Source of the DNA: a bacterium OM1 bin76
GTDB taxonomy: Bacteria > Actinomycetota > Acidimicrobiia > Spongiisociales > ZC4RG35
Direction of reading: 5' to 3'
Assembly (NCBI GenBank): GCA_002238785.1
Contig: MPNA01000004.1
Span: 62,001-126,000, forward strand
DNA length: 64,000 nucleotides
Below the pieces are notes generated by a model. The model did not search any database. It was given only the letters and a program-made list of their open reading frames with translations, and was not told the origin of the DNA. Positions 18,160 to 26,892 of this stretch are shown one piece after another. Every line of letters begins with the position of its first letter. The stretch's first letter is position 1. A program made the position numbers and the translations under genes.

Positions 18160-19326
18160 ATGATTCGGCGCCGCTTGCATCCCCATCTGCACGAGTTGCT
18201 GTCGGAAAATCCCGCCGTTGCGTTGATCGGGCCCCGGCAGGTGGGGAAGACCACACTGGCCTGGCAGATCGCCGACGAGATGGACTCTGTCTATCTCGAT
18301 TTGGAATCACCATCTGACCTGGCCAAGCTGTCCGAGCCCGAGCTGTATCTGGCCGATCATCAGCACCGGTTGGTCATCCTTGATGAGGTGCATAAGACAC
18401 CGGGTCTGTTCCAAACACTTCGTGGCCTCATAGATCGGGGCAGGCGTAGCGGGCAGGGAGTGGGGCGGTTTCTTCTGCTGGGGTCCGCCTCGATGGACCT
18501 GCTGCGCCAGTCAGGAGAGAGCCTGGCCGGACGCATCGCCTACCTTGAACTCGCTCCGCTGGATGTGTCGGAGGTGGGCACTAGCAACGCGGCGCCCCTT
18601 TGGGTACGGGGTGGATTCCCCGACAGCGTTCTGGCGGCCGACGACCGCAAAAGCTTCCTGTGGCGGCAAAACTTCATCCGGACCTATCTGGAGCGCGACA
18701 TTCCCCAGTTGGGCCCGCGGATCCCCGCCGAGAGGCTCAGACGTCTCTGGGTGATGCTGGCCCACGCCCAGGGGGAATTGCTCAACGCGGCGGCCCTCGC
18801 ACGCGGCCTAGGAGTGGACGGCAAGACCATCTCCCGGTACCTGGACCTCATGGCGGACCTGCTGCTGGTGCGGCGCCTTCCACCGTGGCGCAAGAACACC
18901 GGGAAGCGTCTTGTCAAGTCCCCGAAGGTCTACGTCCGCGACAGCGGAATCGTACATGCCCTCCTGGGTCTGACCTCCCAGGAGGACCTCCTCGGGCATC
19001 CCGTGGTCGGGGCAAGCTGGGAGGGGTTTGTCATCGAAACCCTCGTGTCACGGCTACCGGACGGAAGCGAGGCGAGCCATTACCGCTCGTCGGGCGGAGC
19101 GGAGATCGATCTGATCGTGACGTTGCCCGGACGTCGCCCCTGGGCGATCGAAGTGAAGCGGAGCCTCAACCCCCGGCCTCCCAAGGGCTTCCACAGTGGC
19201 TGCCTTGATGTGCGCCCGGCGGCCAAATACGTCGTCTATCCCGGAGCGGAGCGTTACATGGTCACTGCGGATACCGAAGCTGTCCCGCTGATCGACCTCG
19301 CCCGAGAGGTGAGCCGAGCCACTTGA
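18160..19326 (+). CDS. ATP-binding protein, AAA_14 plus DUF4143
   Basis: Protein of 388 aa with an N-terminal AAA_14 ATPase module (Walker A GPRQVGKTT at residues 24-32, Walker B-like LVILDEVHK) and a C-terminal DUF4143 region with a nuclease-fold-like block (GAEIDLIVTLPGRRPWAIEVK). These proteins are common, often near toxin-antitoxin genes, and their role is not established. It is followed by a convergent VapC-type gene. The ATG at 18160 was chosen because it gives the standard MIRR-start of the family and follows a promoter-like dyad; the frame is open further upstream without family similarity. Confidence 0.85.
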   Translation: MIRRRLHPHLHELLSENPAVALIGPRQVGKTTLAWQIADEMDSVYLDLESPSDLAKLSEPELYLADHQHRLVILDEVHKTPGLFQTLRGLIDRGRRSGQGVGRFLLLGSASMDLLRQSGESLAGRIAYLELAPLDVSEVGTSNAAPLWVRGGFPDSVLAADDRKSFLWRQNFIRTYLERDIPQLGPRIPAERLRRLWVMLAHAQGELLNAAALARGLGVDGKTISRYLDLMADLLLVRRLPPWRKNTGKRLVKSPKVYVRDSGIVHALLGLTSQEDLLGHPVVGASWEGFVIETLVSRLPDGSEASHYRSSGGAEIDLIVTLPGRRPWAIEVKRSLNPRPPKGFHSGCLDVRPAAKYVVYPGAERYMVTADTEAVPLIDLAREVSRAT

Positions 19327-19376
19327 TCCCGCAGGCCACGGGGTTCTTCAGATTGCTATCCACCTTGGCAGGCGGA

Positions 19377-19814
19377 CTATCTGCCGATGGGGTCGCGTGT
19401 TTTGAGTTCCGGGAACAAAGAGAAGTCGCGGTCCCGGGTCAGGAGCGCTTCGACGCCGTGCGCCACGCATATCGCGGCGATCCTGGCGTCGTGGACGACT
19501 GGTCCTATTACTCGGGGGCGTCGCACGAAACGCTCCAGTATGGCGGGAAAGCCTTCGGTCTCTCCGATCCACCGCATCGAAGGGGAAGCCATCCAAGCTG
19601 AGAGTTGACGCCATGATTGCTCCGGAGTCGAGGCGCTCTCCTTCCAGATACGGGGGTTGGTCACCACACTGAGGAATTCATAGCAACAGGGCCAGGGAAT
19701 GGCCCACACATCGTTGCCTTCGGCCAATTCACGGATGATCGAGGCGGCCGCCTGGTGGTGCCGGGACTCACGGCGGTGCGCATACACCAGCAGGTTGGTG
19801 TCAACCGCGATCAT
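19377..19814 (-). CDS. PIN-domain toxin, VapC type (1)
   Basis: Putative ribonuclease toxin of 145 aa. The PIN acidic residues are visible: the Asp of AVDTNLLVYAHRRE at the N-terminus, a mid-protein Glu in CCYEFLSV, the Asp of VVHDARIAA and the Asp of LLTRDRDF near the end. Such enzymes cleave tRNA or rRNA when free of antitoxin. It starts 6 bases after the stop of the antitoxin gene at 19821-20078, so the two form one operon. It converges with the DUF4143 gene, leaving a 50-base gap. Confidence 0.87.
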   Translation of the reverse strand: MIAVDTNLLVYAHRRESRHHQAAASIIRELAEGNDVWAIPWPCCYEFLSVVTNPRIWKESASTPEQSWRQLSAWMASPSMRWIGETEGFPAILERFVRRPRVIGPVVHDARIAAICVAHGVEALLTRDRDFSLFPELKTRDPIGR

Positions 19815-19820
19815 CGAGAT

Positions 19821-20078
19821 TCAGGGTTCTCCGTAAATGACGCCCCGCAGATCCTGCCAGGAGTACGCCTCCAGGGGGTCCTGCCCACCCGACTCGCCCA
19901 CGCTCTCGTCGGGTAGGCGGTAAGGCGGTTGGGGGGCCGCATTGGAGAGCACCTGGCGCAACCCCTCTTCAACCACGGCACGCAGTGGGCGTCCGGTCCG
20001 CCGCGCGTGCCGCTTGGCGCGGGCCAGCAACTCGTCTTGGATGTCGACCGTGGTTTTCACCGTACCCATATTACCCAT
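19821..20078 (-). CDS. antitoxin, VapB-like (1)
   Basis: Small protein of 85 aa (82 if the second ATG at 20069 is used). The N-terminus KTTVDIQDELLARAKRHA followed by TGRPLRAVVEEGL has the strand-helix-helix pattern of a ribbon-helix-helix-like antitoxin, and the acidic C-terminus would wrap the toxin. It lies upstream of a PIN toxin. Both possible start codons sit inside repeats of ATATGGG that look like its own operator, so autoregulation is likely. Confidence 0.8.
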   Translation of the reverse strand: MGNMGTVKTTVDIQDELLARAKRHARRTGRPLRAVVEEGLRQVLSNAAPQPPYRLPDESVGESGGQDPLEAYSWQDLRGVIYGEP

Positions 20079-20093
20079 ATCACTTTATATGGG
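20064..20093 (-). promoter_or_regulatory. operator-like repeats at the VapBC(1) start
   Basis: On the plus strand ACCCATAT occurs at 20064-20071 and 20073-20080, and the inverse ATATGGG at 20087-20093. The pair 20074-20080 / 20087-20093 is a 7-bp inverted repeat with a 6-base spacer. Read on the minus strand, the spacer contributes TATAAA, which could be the -10 box. The two candidate start codons of the antitoxin lie within the repeats. This is the expected arrangement for an autorepressed toxin-antitoxin promoter. Confidence 0.5.
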
Positions 20094-20296
20094 CGAGCCA
20101 TATTAGCACCCCCCCGGTAGTTTCCCGCGCTCGGCGCTCTGCGTATGGTTCGATCTCAGCATTGTCACTCGGCGGTCACGGCGGCGGCCACCTTGATACC
20201 CGCCTCTGCGCAGAGAGATACGGTGCGGTCCTGGTTGGCTGATTAGGGTTTAGCCCGTCCCTTCAACCCGAAGACTCAGCAGTAAAGGAGCCTCCA

Positions 20297-20857
20297 GTGG
20301 CCGACATCCCATGCCCCGCCGAGGACGGATCCAGTCCCGTCCGCCGCAAATTTCCCAAGCCACCCCTCATGTGCATCGATGCGGCCAAGTCCTACACGGC
20401 GGTGATGGAGACGTCAATGGGGACCATGACAATCGCTTTGGATGCGATCTCCGCTCCCCGCACCGTGAACAACTTCGTGGTGCTGGCCCGCTACCACTAC
20501 TACGAAGGTGTGATCTTCCATCGGATCATCAAGGGTTTCGTCTGCCAGGGCGGCGACCCCACCGGCACGGGCCGGGGCGGTCCCGGGTACCGCTTCCCCG
20601 ACGAGTTGCCCAAGCCGGGACGCTACGAACTTGGCTCGCTGGCCATGGCCAACGCCGGGCCCAACACCAACGGCAGCCAGTTCTTCATAATCAGCGGACC
20701 CAACGGCCGCCGACTCCCGCCGCACTACTCGCTGTTCGGCAAGGTGGTGAAAGGACTGGACGTGGTGGAGGCGATGCAAAGTGTGGCGACCGACCGCAAC
20801 GACCGGCCACTGACCGACGTGACGATCAACTCGGTAACGATCAAAGAGTCGGGCTGA
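20297..20857 (+). CDS. peptidyl-prolyl cis-trans isomerase, cyclophilin type
   Basis: Cyclophilin of 186 aa with no signal peptide, hence cytoplasmic. Core motifs are FHRIIKGFVCQGGDPTGTG, GSLAMANAGPNTNGSQFF and the HYSLFGKV segment, covering the active-site Arg, Phe and Gln residues of the family. It speeds proline isomerisation during folding. The start is GTG at 20297 with AAAGGAG at 20284-20290. It stands alone between two toxin-antitoxin pairs and is unlikely to be related to them. Confidence 0.93.
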   Translation: MADIPCPAEDGSSPVRRKFPKPPLMCIDAAKSYTAVMETSMGTMTIALDAISAPRTVNNFVVLARYHYYEGVIFHRIIKGFVCQGGDPTGTGRGGPGYRFPDELPKPGRYELGSLAMANAGPNTNGSQFFIISGPNGRRLPPHYSLFGKVVKGLDVVEAMQSVATDRNDRPLTDVTINSVTIKESG

Positions 20858-21120
20858 TCCAGGCGATCGGGACTGGTGCTAAAACCACCGAGCTTTTGCC
20901 CAACCGTTAGCGGTTCAGCCGCTGGCGCCTAACAGGTGTGGGACTGCACGGGTGGTGATTCCAACCGTCCTCCCGGGCGCCGTCCCTCATCGATCCGTCA
21001 CACTCGACGTCCTTTCAGTACCATGCCCTCCGTCCTCTAACAGGGCCTCACACCTGTCGCTCAACAGGACCTCTTTGCTTGAACGGCTCGGGTGGTCTTG
21101 GAGCGTTCAGCAACCCGGAG

Positions 21121-21150
21121 TGTGTATATTAAAGCCCATGAGAATACACA
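21121..21150 (+). promoter_or_regulatory. promoter and inverted repeat of the second toxin-antitoxin pair
   Basis: TGTGTAT (21121-21127) and ATACACA (21144-21150) are a perfect 7-bp inverted repeat with a 16-base spacer straddling the ATG at 21138. A TATATT -10 box at 21125-21130 lies 7 bases before that ATG, and no Shine-Dalgarno sequence is present. The site fits a leaderless, autorepressed antitoxin promoter. Confidence 0.5.
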
Positions 21151-21377
21151 TACAACTGGATGATGATCTCGTTGAAGACTTGGATCGCAGGGCGGGGCCT
21201 CGAAGACGAAGTGCGTTCATCGCAGCTCTGATTCGACGGGGTTTGGACGACGAGCGGAGATGGGATGACATCGAAGCATCACTGGGCACCATTCCCGACA
21301 TGGGCCACGAATGGGATGATGACCCCGGAGCCTGGGTACGTGCCCAGCGACAGGGCGATCCCCAGCGGTCTGGCTGA
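21138..21377 (+). CDS. antitoxin, ribbon-helix-helix type (2)
   Basis: Protein of 79 aa. The first strand MRIHIQLDDDLVEDLDRR and the helix SAFIAALIRRGL are a clear CopG/VapB-like ribbon-helix-helix, which binds DNA as a dimer. The acidic and Trp-rich tail (WDDIEASLG, WDDDPGAWV) would contact the toxin. The stop at 21377 is two bases before the PIN toxin start. The ATG at 21138 was chosen from the RHH start and the promoter position. Confidence 0.83.
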   Translation: MRIHIQLDDDLVEDLDRRAGPRRRSAFIAALIRRGLDDERRWDDIEASLGTIPDMGHEWDDDPGAWVRAQRQGDPQRSG

Positions 21378-21379
21378 GG

Positions 21380-21772
21380 GTGTCAAGGCTTCTGCTCGAT
21401 TCCACTGTGTTGATCGATGCGCTGCGCGGACGTCCCGCTGCCCAACGTCTCAGACGACTTCGAAGAGCCGGTGTTGAGCCATGGGTCTGTGCCATCTCCA
21501 TCGAGGAAATATGGCGAGGCCTGCAGCCCGAGGAAGAATCCACCGCCCGTCGCCTCATCCGGGCGCTGCGTTTAGCGCCACTCCGTTCCGCCGAGGGTGA
21601 ACGTGCGGGCCGTTGGAGGCGCTCCTACGCCGAACGTGGAGTGACCCTTCACCAAGCGGATTGCCTGATCGCTTCAGCGGCTGTCGGAGTAGGAGCAGCT
21701 TTGGCCACGGCCAACATCGCCGACTTCCCCATGTCGGAACTCAACCTTGAGCACTGGCCAGTCGCCAAGTAG
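21380..21772 (+). CDS. PIN-domain toxin, VapC type (2)
   Basis: Putative endoribonuclease toxin of 130 aa starting at GTG 21380. PIN motifs are LLLDSTVLIDALRG (first Asp), AISIEEIWRGL (Glu), HQADCLIASAA (Asp) and LATANIADFP (last Asp, with Ala-Asn where Arg-Asn is more usual). Co-transcribed with the RHH antitoxin. It differs in sequence and antitoxin type from the pair at 19377-20078, so the two pairs are not duplicates. Confidence 0.85.
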   Translation: MSRLLLDSTVLIDALRGRPAAQRLRRLRRAGVEPWVCAISIEEIWRGLQPEEESTARRLIRALRLAPLRSAEGERAGRWRRSYAERGVTLHQADCLIASAAVGVGAALATANIADFPMSELNLEHWPVAK

Positions 21773-22012
21773 TTGATCTCAACCATGTCAGAATTCGCTG
21801 CCCTCTCGCCTCCGGGCCGGTCCCTCCCAAACCCACGGCTGTGTGGAAGGGTCCAACTACCATCCTCCAAGCTGCCCCGCGATAGCTCCACCTAGGCGGT
21901 CCAGGGAAAGAGGAGGGTCCGCCGGCCTCAGATTTTCTAACGCATCGGCAGGACAGGCTTCCTTCGAATCGGCGCGCGACGCCGCCCACTAACTGATGGG
22001 ATCGAAGGCGAC

Positions 22013-23014
22013 TCAACCTCCGGTTCTCAAGAGAGGCAGAACCTGCTCGCCGGTTTGTTCGACCATACGGTCGACCTGATCACTCGGCATGGGGAAGAGC
22101 GCTACACAGTCGGCACCGATCTCGTAGAAGCTCTCGATCTTGGCGGCTACCTCCTCCGGGGAGCCGGCGATGGTGAGATCCTCTACCCATTGGTCAGGCA
22201 TCCCGTCGCGGACCGCCTGGTAGCCACCCCGTTCGATTAGTCCCCGGAGTTGCTTAGAAATCCCGTAAACATCGGTCAGGGCGTTGGCGCCAAGCGACTT
22301 GTAGAAGGCGAGGGAATCGCGTACCGCTCGACGGGCTTGTTGGGGATCGTCGCCCACCGAATATATTGCGAATACGGTTAACCGATGGGAACCCGACCGT
22401 CCCCCCGCTAGCCGCCCTTCATCGATGCGTTCCCTGGCCCAACGAACGTAATCGTGACCCGCTGCCACCGACAGCACCGTACCTTCGGAGATCTCCCCCG
22501 ACAGGCGGAGCATCTTCGGACCGGTCACGCCCATGTGGATCGGGGTGGGGACTGCGGTTTCGGGGTAGGTGAGCCTCACATCGTGGAAATCGAACACATC
22601 CCCTTGTTCGTCGAGGGTCTCGCCCGCCAGCAACCGTCTCACCGACGAAACGCTCTCCCGCATCGCAGCCAGCGGGGAACGCGGGTGAAGGCCCATCTGC
22701 CGCACCCAGGCGGGCACGCCCAGCCCCAGCCCGGCAATCAAGCGCCCCGGGTAGACGGCCGAGATGGTCGAAATCTCCATGGCAAGCAGGGCCGGATGTC
22801 TCACCATCGCCGACACCACCCCGAGCCCCACCGTCGTTCGTTCGGTGGCGGAAAGCACCGCCGAGGCCCCGGAGATGCCACCGGTAAAGAAGAAGTCCTC
22901 CGCCAGCCAGATCTCGTCGAATCCTCCCTGTTCCGCCGTGCGTGCGGCCGAAGCCAGGTCCGAGGGAGCGATGGCGCTCCCCAGCACCAACCCGATCGCC
23001 CGGTCTAACGGCAT
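22013..23014 (-). CDS. LLM class flavin/F420-dependent oxidoreductase (3)
   Basis: Luciferase-like oxidoreductase of 333 aa. The frame is open upstream into the ATPase gene, but the family N-terminus begins at the ATG at 23014 (MPLDRAIGLVLG, then GFDEIWLAEDFF, LIAGLGLGVP). It is the last gene of the Opp/Dpp-type importer operon, 19 bases after the second ATPase, and probably oxidises or reduces the imported substrate. The pairing of importer with an LLM enzyme repeats the arrangement at 25-4603 with an unrelated importer class. Confidence 0.87.
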   Translation of the reverse strand: MPLDRAIGLVLGSAIAPSDLASAARTAEQGGFDEIWLAEDFFFTGGISGASAVLSATERTTVGLGVVSAMVRHPALLAMEISTISAVYPGRLIAGLGLGVPAWVRQMGLHPRSPLAAMRESVSSVRRLLAGETLDEQGDVFDFHDVRLTYPETAVPTPIHMGVTGPKMLRLSGEISEGTVLSVAAGHDYVRWARERIDEGRLAGGRSGSHRLTVFAIYSVGDDPQQARRAVRDSLAFYKSLGANALTDVYGISKQLRGLIERGGYQAVRDGMPDQWVEDLTIAGSPEEVAAKIESFYEIGADCVALFPMPSDQVDRMVEQTGEQVLPLLRTGG

Positions 23015-23033
23015 GAACGACTCCTTCCGGGCA

Positions 23034-23987
23034 TCAGGCGTCGGAGGTGGGGGCCACCGCAAAGCATTCCGCCGAACGATAGCTTCCCACCGCAGCCAGC
23101 ACCGGGGCCTCCTGCCGGCAACGTTCGAACACCATAGGACACCGATCCTGGAAAGAACAGCCGGTCGGAAGGTCGGTGGGACTGGGGGTCTCCCCTTCCA
23201 GGATGATCCTCTCTCGCACTCTGTCCAGGTCCATGGTGGGCGCCACCGAGAGGAGCGCCTTGGTGTAGGGATGGCGGGGGTCCTCGAACAGTTCCCGGGT
23301 CCGGGCGATCTCCACGATCCTGCCCAGGTACATGACAGCCACCCGGTCGGCGATGCGGCGCACAGTGCCCAGATCATGGCTGATGAACAGGTAGGACACC
23401 CCCCTGACCTCCTGGATACGGCGTAGCAGGGAGATCATTCGACCCCGCAACGACTGGTCGAGACTCGAGGTGGGCTCATCGAGGACCACCAGATCGGGAT
23501 CGGGCATCAGCGCCCTGGCGATCGCCACTCGCTGCTGCTGGCCTCCGGAGAGTTGTCTCGGGCGACGGCTCCGGAAGGCCGGGTCCAGACCCACCAGGCC
23601 CAGCATCTCTTCGATCCGACCGGCGGTCTCCGACTTGGGGACCCCGGCCAGCAATCGGAGGGGTTCGGCCAGCATGGCCCCGACGGTCATGCGACGGTTG
23701 AGCGACTGCGCCGGGTGCTGGAAGACCATCTGGATCCGGCGGCGGTTCTCCCTCAATGCCGACGATCCGTCCAGCGTCGATCCGTCAAACGAGATAAGGC
23801 CGTCGGTCACCGGGGTCAACCCCGCCACCATCCGGGCCAGGGTGGTCTTGCCGCAACCGGATTCCCCCACCACTCCCACCGTCTCTCCCCGTTCAACATC
23901 CAGATCCACCCCCCGGACCGCCGGGAGGGCGCCGTGGCCGCGGCCGAACGTCTTCCGGAGCCCCCTCAGTTCAAGAAGTGCCGACAC
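23034..23987 (-). CDS. oligopeptide-type ABC importer ATPase, DppF/OppF
   Basis: ATPase of 317 aa. Walker A is [10 protein letters not shown], the signature is [13 protein letters not shown], Walker B is [12 protein letters not shown], and the H-loop is FISHDLG. The C-terminal oligo_HPY region carries Cys residues in [16 protein letters not shown], which in relatives bind an iron-sulfur cluster. Works with the DppD-type ATPase at 23971 as a heterodimer; the genes overlap by 17 bases. Confidence 0.92.
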   Translation of the reverse strand: MSALLELRGLRKTFGRGHGALPAVRGVDLDVERGETVGVVGESGCGKTTLARMVAGLTPVTDGLISFDGSTLDGSSALRENRRRIQMVFQHPAQSLNRRMTVGAMLAEPLRLLAGVPKSETAGRIEEMLGLVGLDPAFRSRRPRQLSGGQQQRVAIARALMPDPDLVVLDEPTSSLDQSLRGRMISLLRRIQEVRGVSYLFISHDLGTVRRIADRVAVMYLGRIVEIARTRELFEDPRHPYTKALLSVAPTMDLDRVRERIILEGETPSPTDLPTGCSFQDRCPMVFERCRQEAPVLAAVGSYRSAECFAVAPTSDA

Positions 23988-24924
23988 GGTTCTCCCCCAC
24001 AGTGTGCAGGAAGCAGGCGGAACGGTGACCCGCCCCCACGCTGAACAGGTCCGGCACCTCTCCGCAGGCCTCCCAGGCGTACCGGCACCGGTGACCGAAG
24101 CGGCATCCTACGAGCTCGAAATCAACACCGGCCTCCACGACATCGGGATCCACTTCCTGTTGCACCGAGTCCAAGAGAAAGCTGGTATAGGGATGTTGAG
24201 GACGGCGGAAAATGTCATCTCTCGATCCCTCCTCCATCACCTGGCCTCCGAACAGCACGGTAACGCTGTCGCACATCTCGGCCACAGCGGCCAGATCATG
24301 GGTTATGAACAAGACGCCCGCCCCCGTCTCAGCCACCAGGTCTCTGATCAGATCAAAGATCTGCGCCTGGATGGTGACATCCAAGGCGGTGGTTGGCTCG
24401 TCGGCGATCAGGATGCGGGGGCGGCAGGCGAGTGCCATGGCGATCATGACCCGCTGGCACATGCCACCCGAGAGCTGATGGGGATGCGCTTGCGCCACCC
24501 GGGTCGCGCCGGGAATGCCCACCCGTCGCAACATCTCGATGCTTTGCGACATGGCTTCGGAACGGCCCGAACCCTGCTGCAGAGAAAACACCCGAGCGAT
24601 CTGGCGACCCACTTTCATGGTGGGATTAAGGGCAGCCTGAGGATGCTGGAAAATCATGGCCATATCTTCGGACCGCCGGCGCAGCGTCAGATTGGCAGGG
24701 TCCATGAGTTGGCGACCGTCCATGCGTACCCTCCCGGATCGCACCTCGATCCCGTCGGGGAGGAGGCCCATAATCGTGAGAGCGGCCATGGTCTTTCCCG
24801 AACCCGACTCACCCACCAAGCCGACGATCTTTCCCGCCGGAATGCTGAAGGAGACATTCGCCAGGATTGAGGTCGGGCTGCGGGTCACTCCCACGGTCAG
24901 CCCGGCCACCTCCAGAAGGGTCAT
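23971..24924 (-). CDS. oligopeptide-type ABC importer ATPase, DppD/OppD
   Basis: ATPase of 317 aa. Walker A is GESGSGKTM, the signature is [13 protein letters not shown], Walker B is [12 protein letters not shown], and the H-loop is FITHDLA. The C-terminus has the Cys-containing oligo_HPY stretch ([15 protein letters not shown]). The signature reads MCQR rather than MRQR, an oddity without clear meaning. The ATG at 24924 overlaps the permease stop (ATGA) and gives the family start MTLLEVAGL; the longer open frame upstream lies inside the permease. Confidence 0.92.
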   Translation of the reverse strand: MTLLEVAGLTVGVTRSPTSILANVSFSIPAGKIVGLVGESGSGKTMAALTIMGLLPDGIEVRSGRVRMDGRQLMDPANLTLRRRSEDMAMIFQHPQAALNPTMKVGRQIARVFSLQQGSGRSEAMSQSIEMLRRVGIPGATRVAQAHPHQLSGGMCQRVMIAMALACRPRILIADEPTTALDVTIQAQIFDLIRDLVAETGAGVLFITHDLAAVAEMCDSVTVLFGGQVMEEGSRDDIFRRPQHPYTSFLLDSVQQEVDPDVVEAGVDFELVGCRFGHRCRYAWEACGEVPDLFSVGAGHRSACFLHTVGENRVGTS

Positions 24925-25796
24925 GCCTCCCGGCCTCCGAACTCGTCGCCGATGAAGTGGAAGGCCATCGCCGCCAGGACGATCATCCCTCCTGGAAAGA
25001 AGGAAGTCCACCAGTGTCCGGCGTCTATGTCTCGGGCGCCCTCACTCACCATCACACCCCATTCGGCGGTTGGAGGCTTGATCCCCACTCCCAGGAACGC
25101 CAACCCCGACACCGTCAGGATCGCCCAACCCGCCACCAGGGTGGCTGTCACCAGGGAGGGTTGCAGCGAGTTGGGAAGAACATGCAAAAACGCCACCCGA
25201 GCGGACCGGTTCCCGGCCAGTTTGGCCCCGTCCACATATTCGAGTTCCCGTTCCGAAAGAGCCTGAGCGCGGGTGAGTCGGATGAAATAGGGGACGAACG
25301 CCGCGGTCACCGCTATCCCGACGTTGAGGGTGCTGTTGCCAAGCACCGCCACCAGGATCAATGCAAGCACGAATCCGGGGAATGCCAGCACGATGTCGGT
25401 GAGCCGCATCAGGGTCTCGTCGACGGCCCCTCCCCAGTATCCGGCAACCACACCGACCGCCGAACCTATCACCATGGCGCACATGGCTATCAGAATGCCC
25501 AGAGTCAGGTCGAGGCGGGCGCTGTGGACGGCCCTGGCAAACACATCGCGTCCGAAATTGTCGGTTCCCATGGGATGCTCCAGTGAGGGCGCAAGCAGCG
25601 CGTTGGGCGGATCGGTGGCCACCGGGTCGGTCACAAAGAACGGACCCACAGCCGCCAGCACAATGTAGACGGCCAGAATGACCATCCCCACCACCGCCAG
25701 GGGCTTGCGGGAGACAAGTGAACGAGCCGTGGCGCCGCCGTCGATCCGAGGCGGGACAAAACGCTCCGAAGCGCCGGACTGGGACTCAGCAGGCAT
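24921..25796 (-). CDS. oligopeptide-type ABC importer permease, DppC/OppC
   Basis: Permease of 291 aa. The cytoplasmic N-terminus is followed by a first helix (PLAVVGMVILAVYIVLAAVG), the conserved HPMGTDNFGRDVFAR loop and a BPD_transp_1 core with the EAA-type segment YVDGAKLAGNRSARVAF. Forms the membrane channel with the DppB-type subunit encoded 3 bases upstream. The final residues read GDEFGGREA, overlapping the ATPase start. Confidence 0.92.
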   Translation of the reverse strand: MPAESQSGASERFVPPRIDGGATARSLVSRKPLAVVGMVILAVYIVLAAVGPFFVTDPVATDPPNALLAPSLEHPMGTDNFGRDVFARAVHSARLDLTLGILIAMCAMVIGSAVGVVAGYWGGAVDETLMRLTDIVLAFPGFVLALILVAVLGNSTLNVGIAVTAAFVPYFIRLTRAQALSERELEYVDGAKLAGNRSARVAFLHVLPNSLQPSLVTATLVAGWAILTVSGLAFLGVGIKPPTAEWGVMVSEGARDIDAGHWWTSFFPGGMIVLAAMAFHFIGDEFGGREA

Positions 25797-25799
25797 GGC

Positions 25800-26825
25800 T
25801 TATGCCACCACCTTCTGTCCCAGCTTGATGCGGGGGTCGATCCAGCTGTAGATGAAGTCGATGACGACGTTGAGAACGATATACAGTAACCCGACCACTA
25901 TCACGAACCCTTGGAGAGCCTCGAGATCGTTGACTCGCAATGCCTCGTAGGCATACCGACCGACACCCGGCCAGGCGAATATCAACTCGACGATGATGTT
26001 GCCGCCCAGCATGTATCCGAAGATGATGCCGATAGCGGTCGTCACCGGGATAAGGGCGTTGCGAAAGCCGTCTCGGAACAGCACCTCCCGCCTTCGAACC
26101 CCCAGGGCGCGGGCGGTGCGGACGTATTCGCTGTCGAGGACTTCGATCATCGAAGAGCGAACGATCTTGATGATGGGCGCCGACAGCACGAACCCCACGG
26201 TCACAGCAGGGAGGGCAAGGTAGCTGAATGCCTCACCCATGAGACCCCAGTTCCCCGCCAGGGCGGCGTCGACGGTGAAGAATCCGGTGATGGTCTCCGG
26301 TGGTTGGGTGGTGATGGCCAGCCTGCCGACCGGACCCGGAAACCAGCCGAGTTTGAAGAAGAACAGGAATGTCAGCATCAGCCCCAGCCAGAAGAACGCC
26401 ATGGACGATCCCAGCACCGCCACCACGCGCGCCGCCCTGTCGATCCAGGTGTCCCGCCGGGCGGCGGCGGCGATGCCCACCGGAACTCCGGCCACGACCG
26501 CCAGGAGAACCGAATAGAAGGCAAGCTCCAAGGAAGCGGGCAGGCGGATGAGAAGTTCCTCGGTGACCTCGCCGCCCGTCCTGATCGAGGTTCCCAGGTC
26601 ACCGGTGACCGCATCCTTCACATAGTTGACGAACTGCACCGGGACGGGGTCACTGAAACCGAACTGTTCCCTTATCTGTTCGAGTTTCTCCTCGGACGCA
26701 TAGGGACCGGCTCGTACCGCGGCTGCATCGCCGGGCAGGACCCGCATGATGAAAAACACCACTACCACGATGCCGGCCACGGTGACCACCGATACCAGCA
26801 GTCTTCTTCCGAGGTATCTCCACAT
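25800..26825 (-). CDS. oligopeptide-type ABC importer permease, DppB/OppB
   Basis: Permease of 341 aa with the family N-terminus MWRYLGRRLLVSVVTVAGI and FFIMRVLPGD, and the EAA-type segment YVRTARALGVRRREVLFRD. Membrane partner of the DppC-type subunit. It begins 67 bases after the binding-protein stop; that gap contains a strong hairpin (26849-26885), so its expression is probably lower than that of the binding protein. Confidence 0.92.
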   Translation of the reverse strand: MWRYLGRRLLVSVVTVAGIVVVVFFIMRVLPGDAAAVRAGPYASEEKLEQIREQFGFSDPVPVQFVNYVKDAVTGDLGTSIRTGGEVTEELLIRLPASLELAFYSVLLAVVAGVPVGIAAAARRDTWIDRAARVVAVLGSSMAFFWLGLMLTFLFFFKLGWFPGPVGRLAITTQPPETITGFFTVDAALAGNWGLMGEAFSYLALPAVTVGFVLSAPIIKIVRSSMIEVLDSEYVRTARALGVRRREVLFRDGFRNALIPVTTAIGIIFGYMLGGNIIVELIFAWPGVGRYAYEALRVNDLEALQGFVIVVGLLYIVLNVVIDFIYSWIDPRIKLGQKVVA

Positions 26826-26848
26826 CAGACCGGACGTTACCTATTGAA

Positions 26849-26885
26849 GAGAGGGCAGGGCCGGCCTCGCCTGCCCTGCCCTCTC
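26849..26885 (-). terminator. intra-operon hairpin between binding-protein and permease genes
   Basis: GAGAGGGCAGGG (26849-26860) pairs perfectly with CCCTGCCCTCTC (26874-26885), a GC-rich 12-bp stem with a 13-base loop. It starts 8 bases after the binding-protein stop and lacks a U-tract. It would act as a partial terminator or as a 3' stabiliser of the binding-protein message, a common way to make binding protein in excess. Confidence 0.6.
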
Positions 26886-26892
26886 GATTAAC

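Noticed and set aside
23470-24870. Plus-strand frame of 466 codons across the two ABC ATPase genes
   Set aside because: Antisense of two complete ATPases with all motifs; the translation shows no family features.
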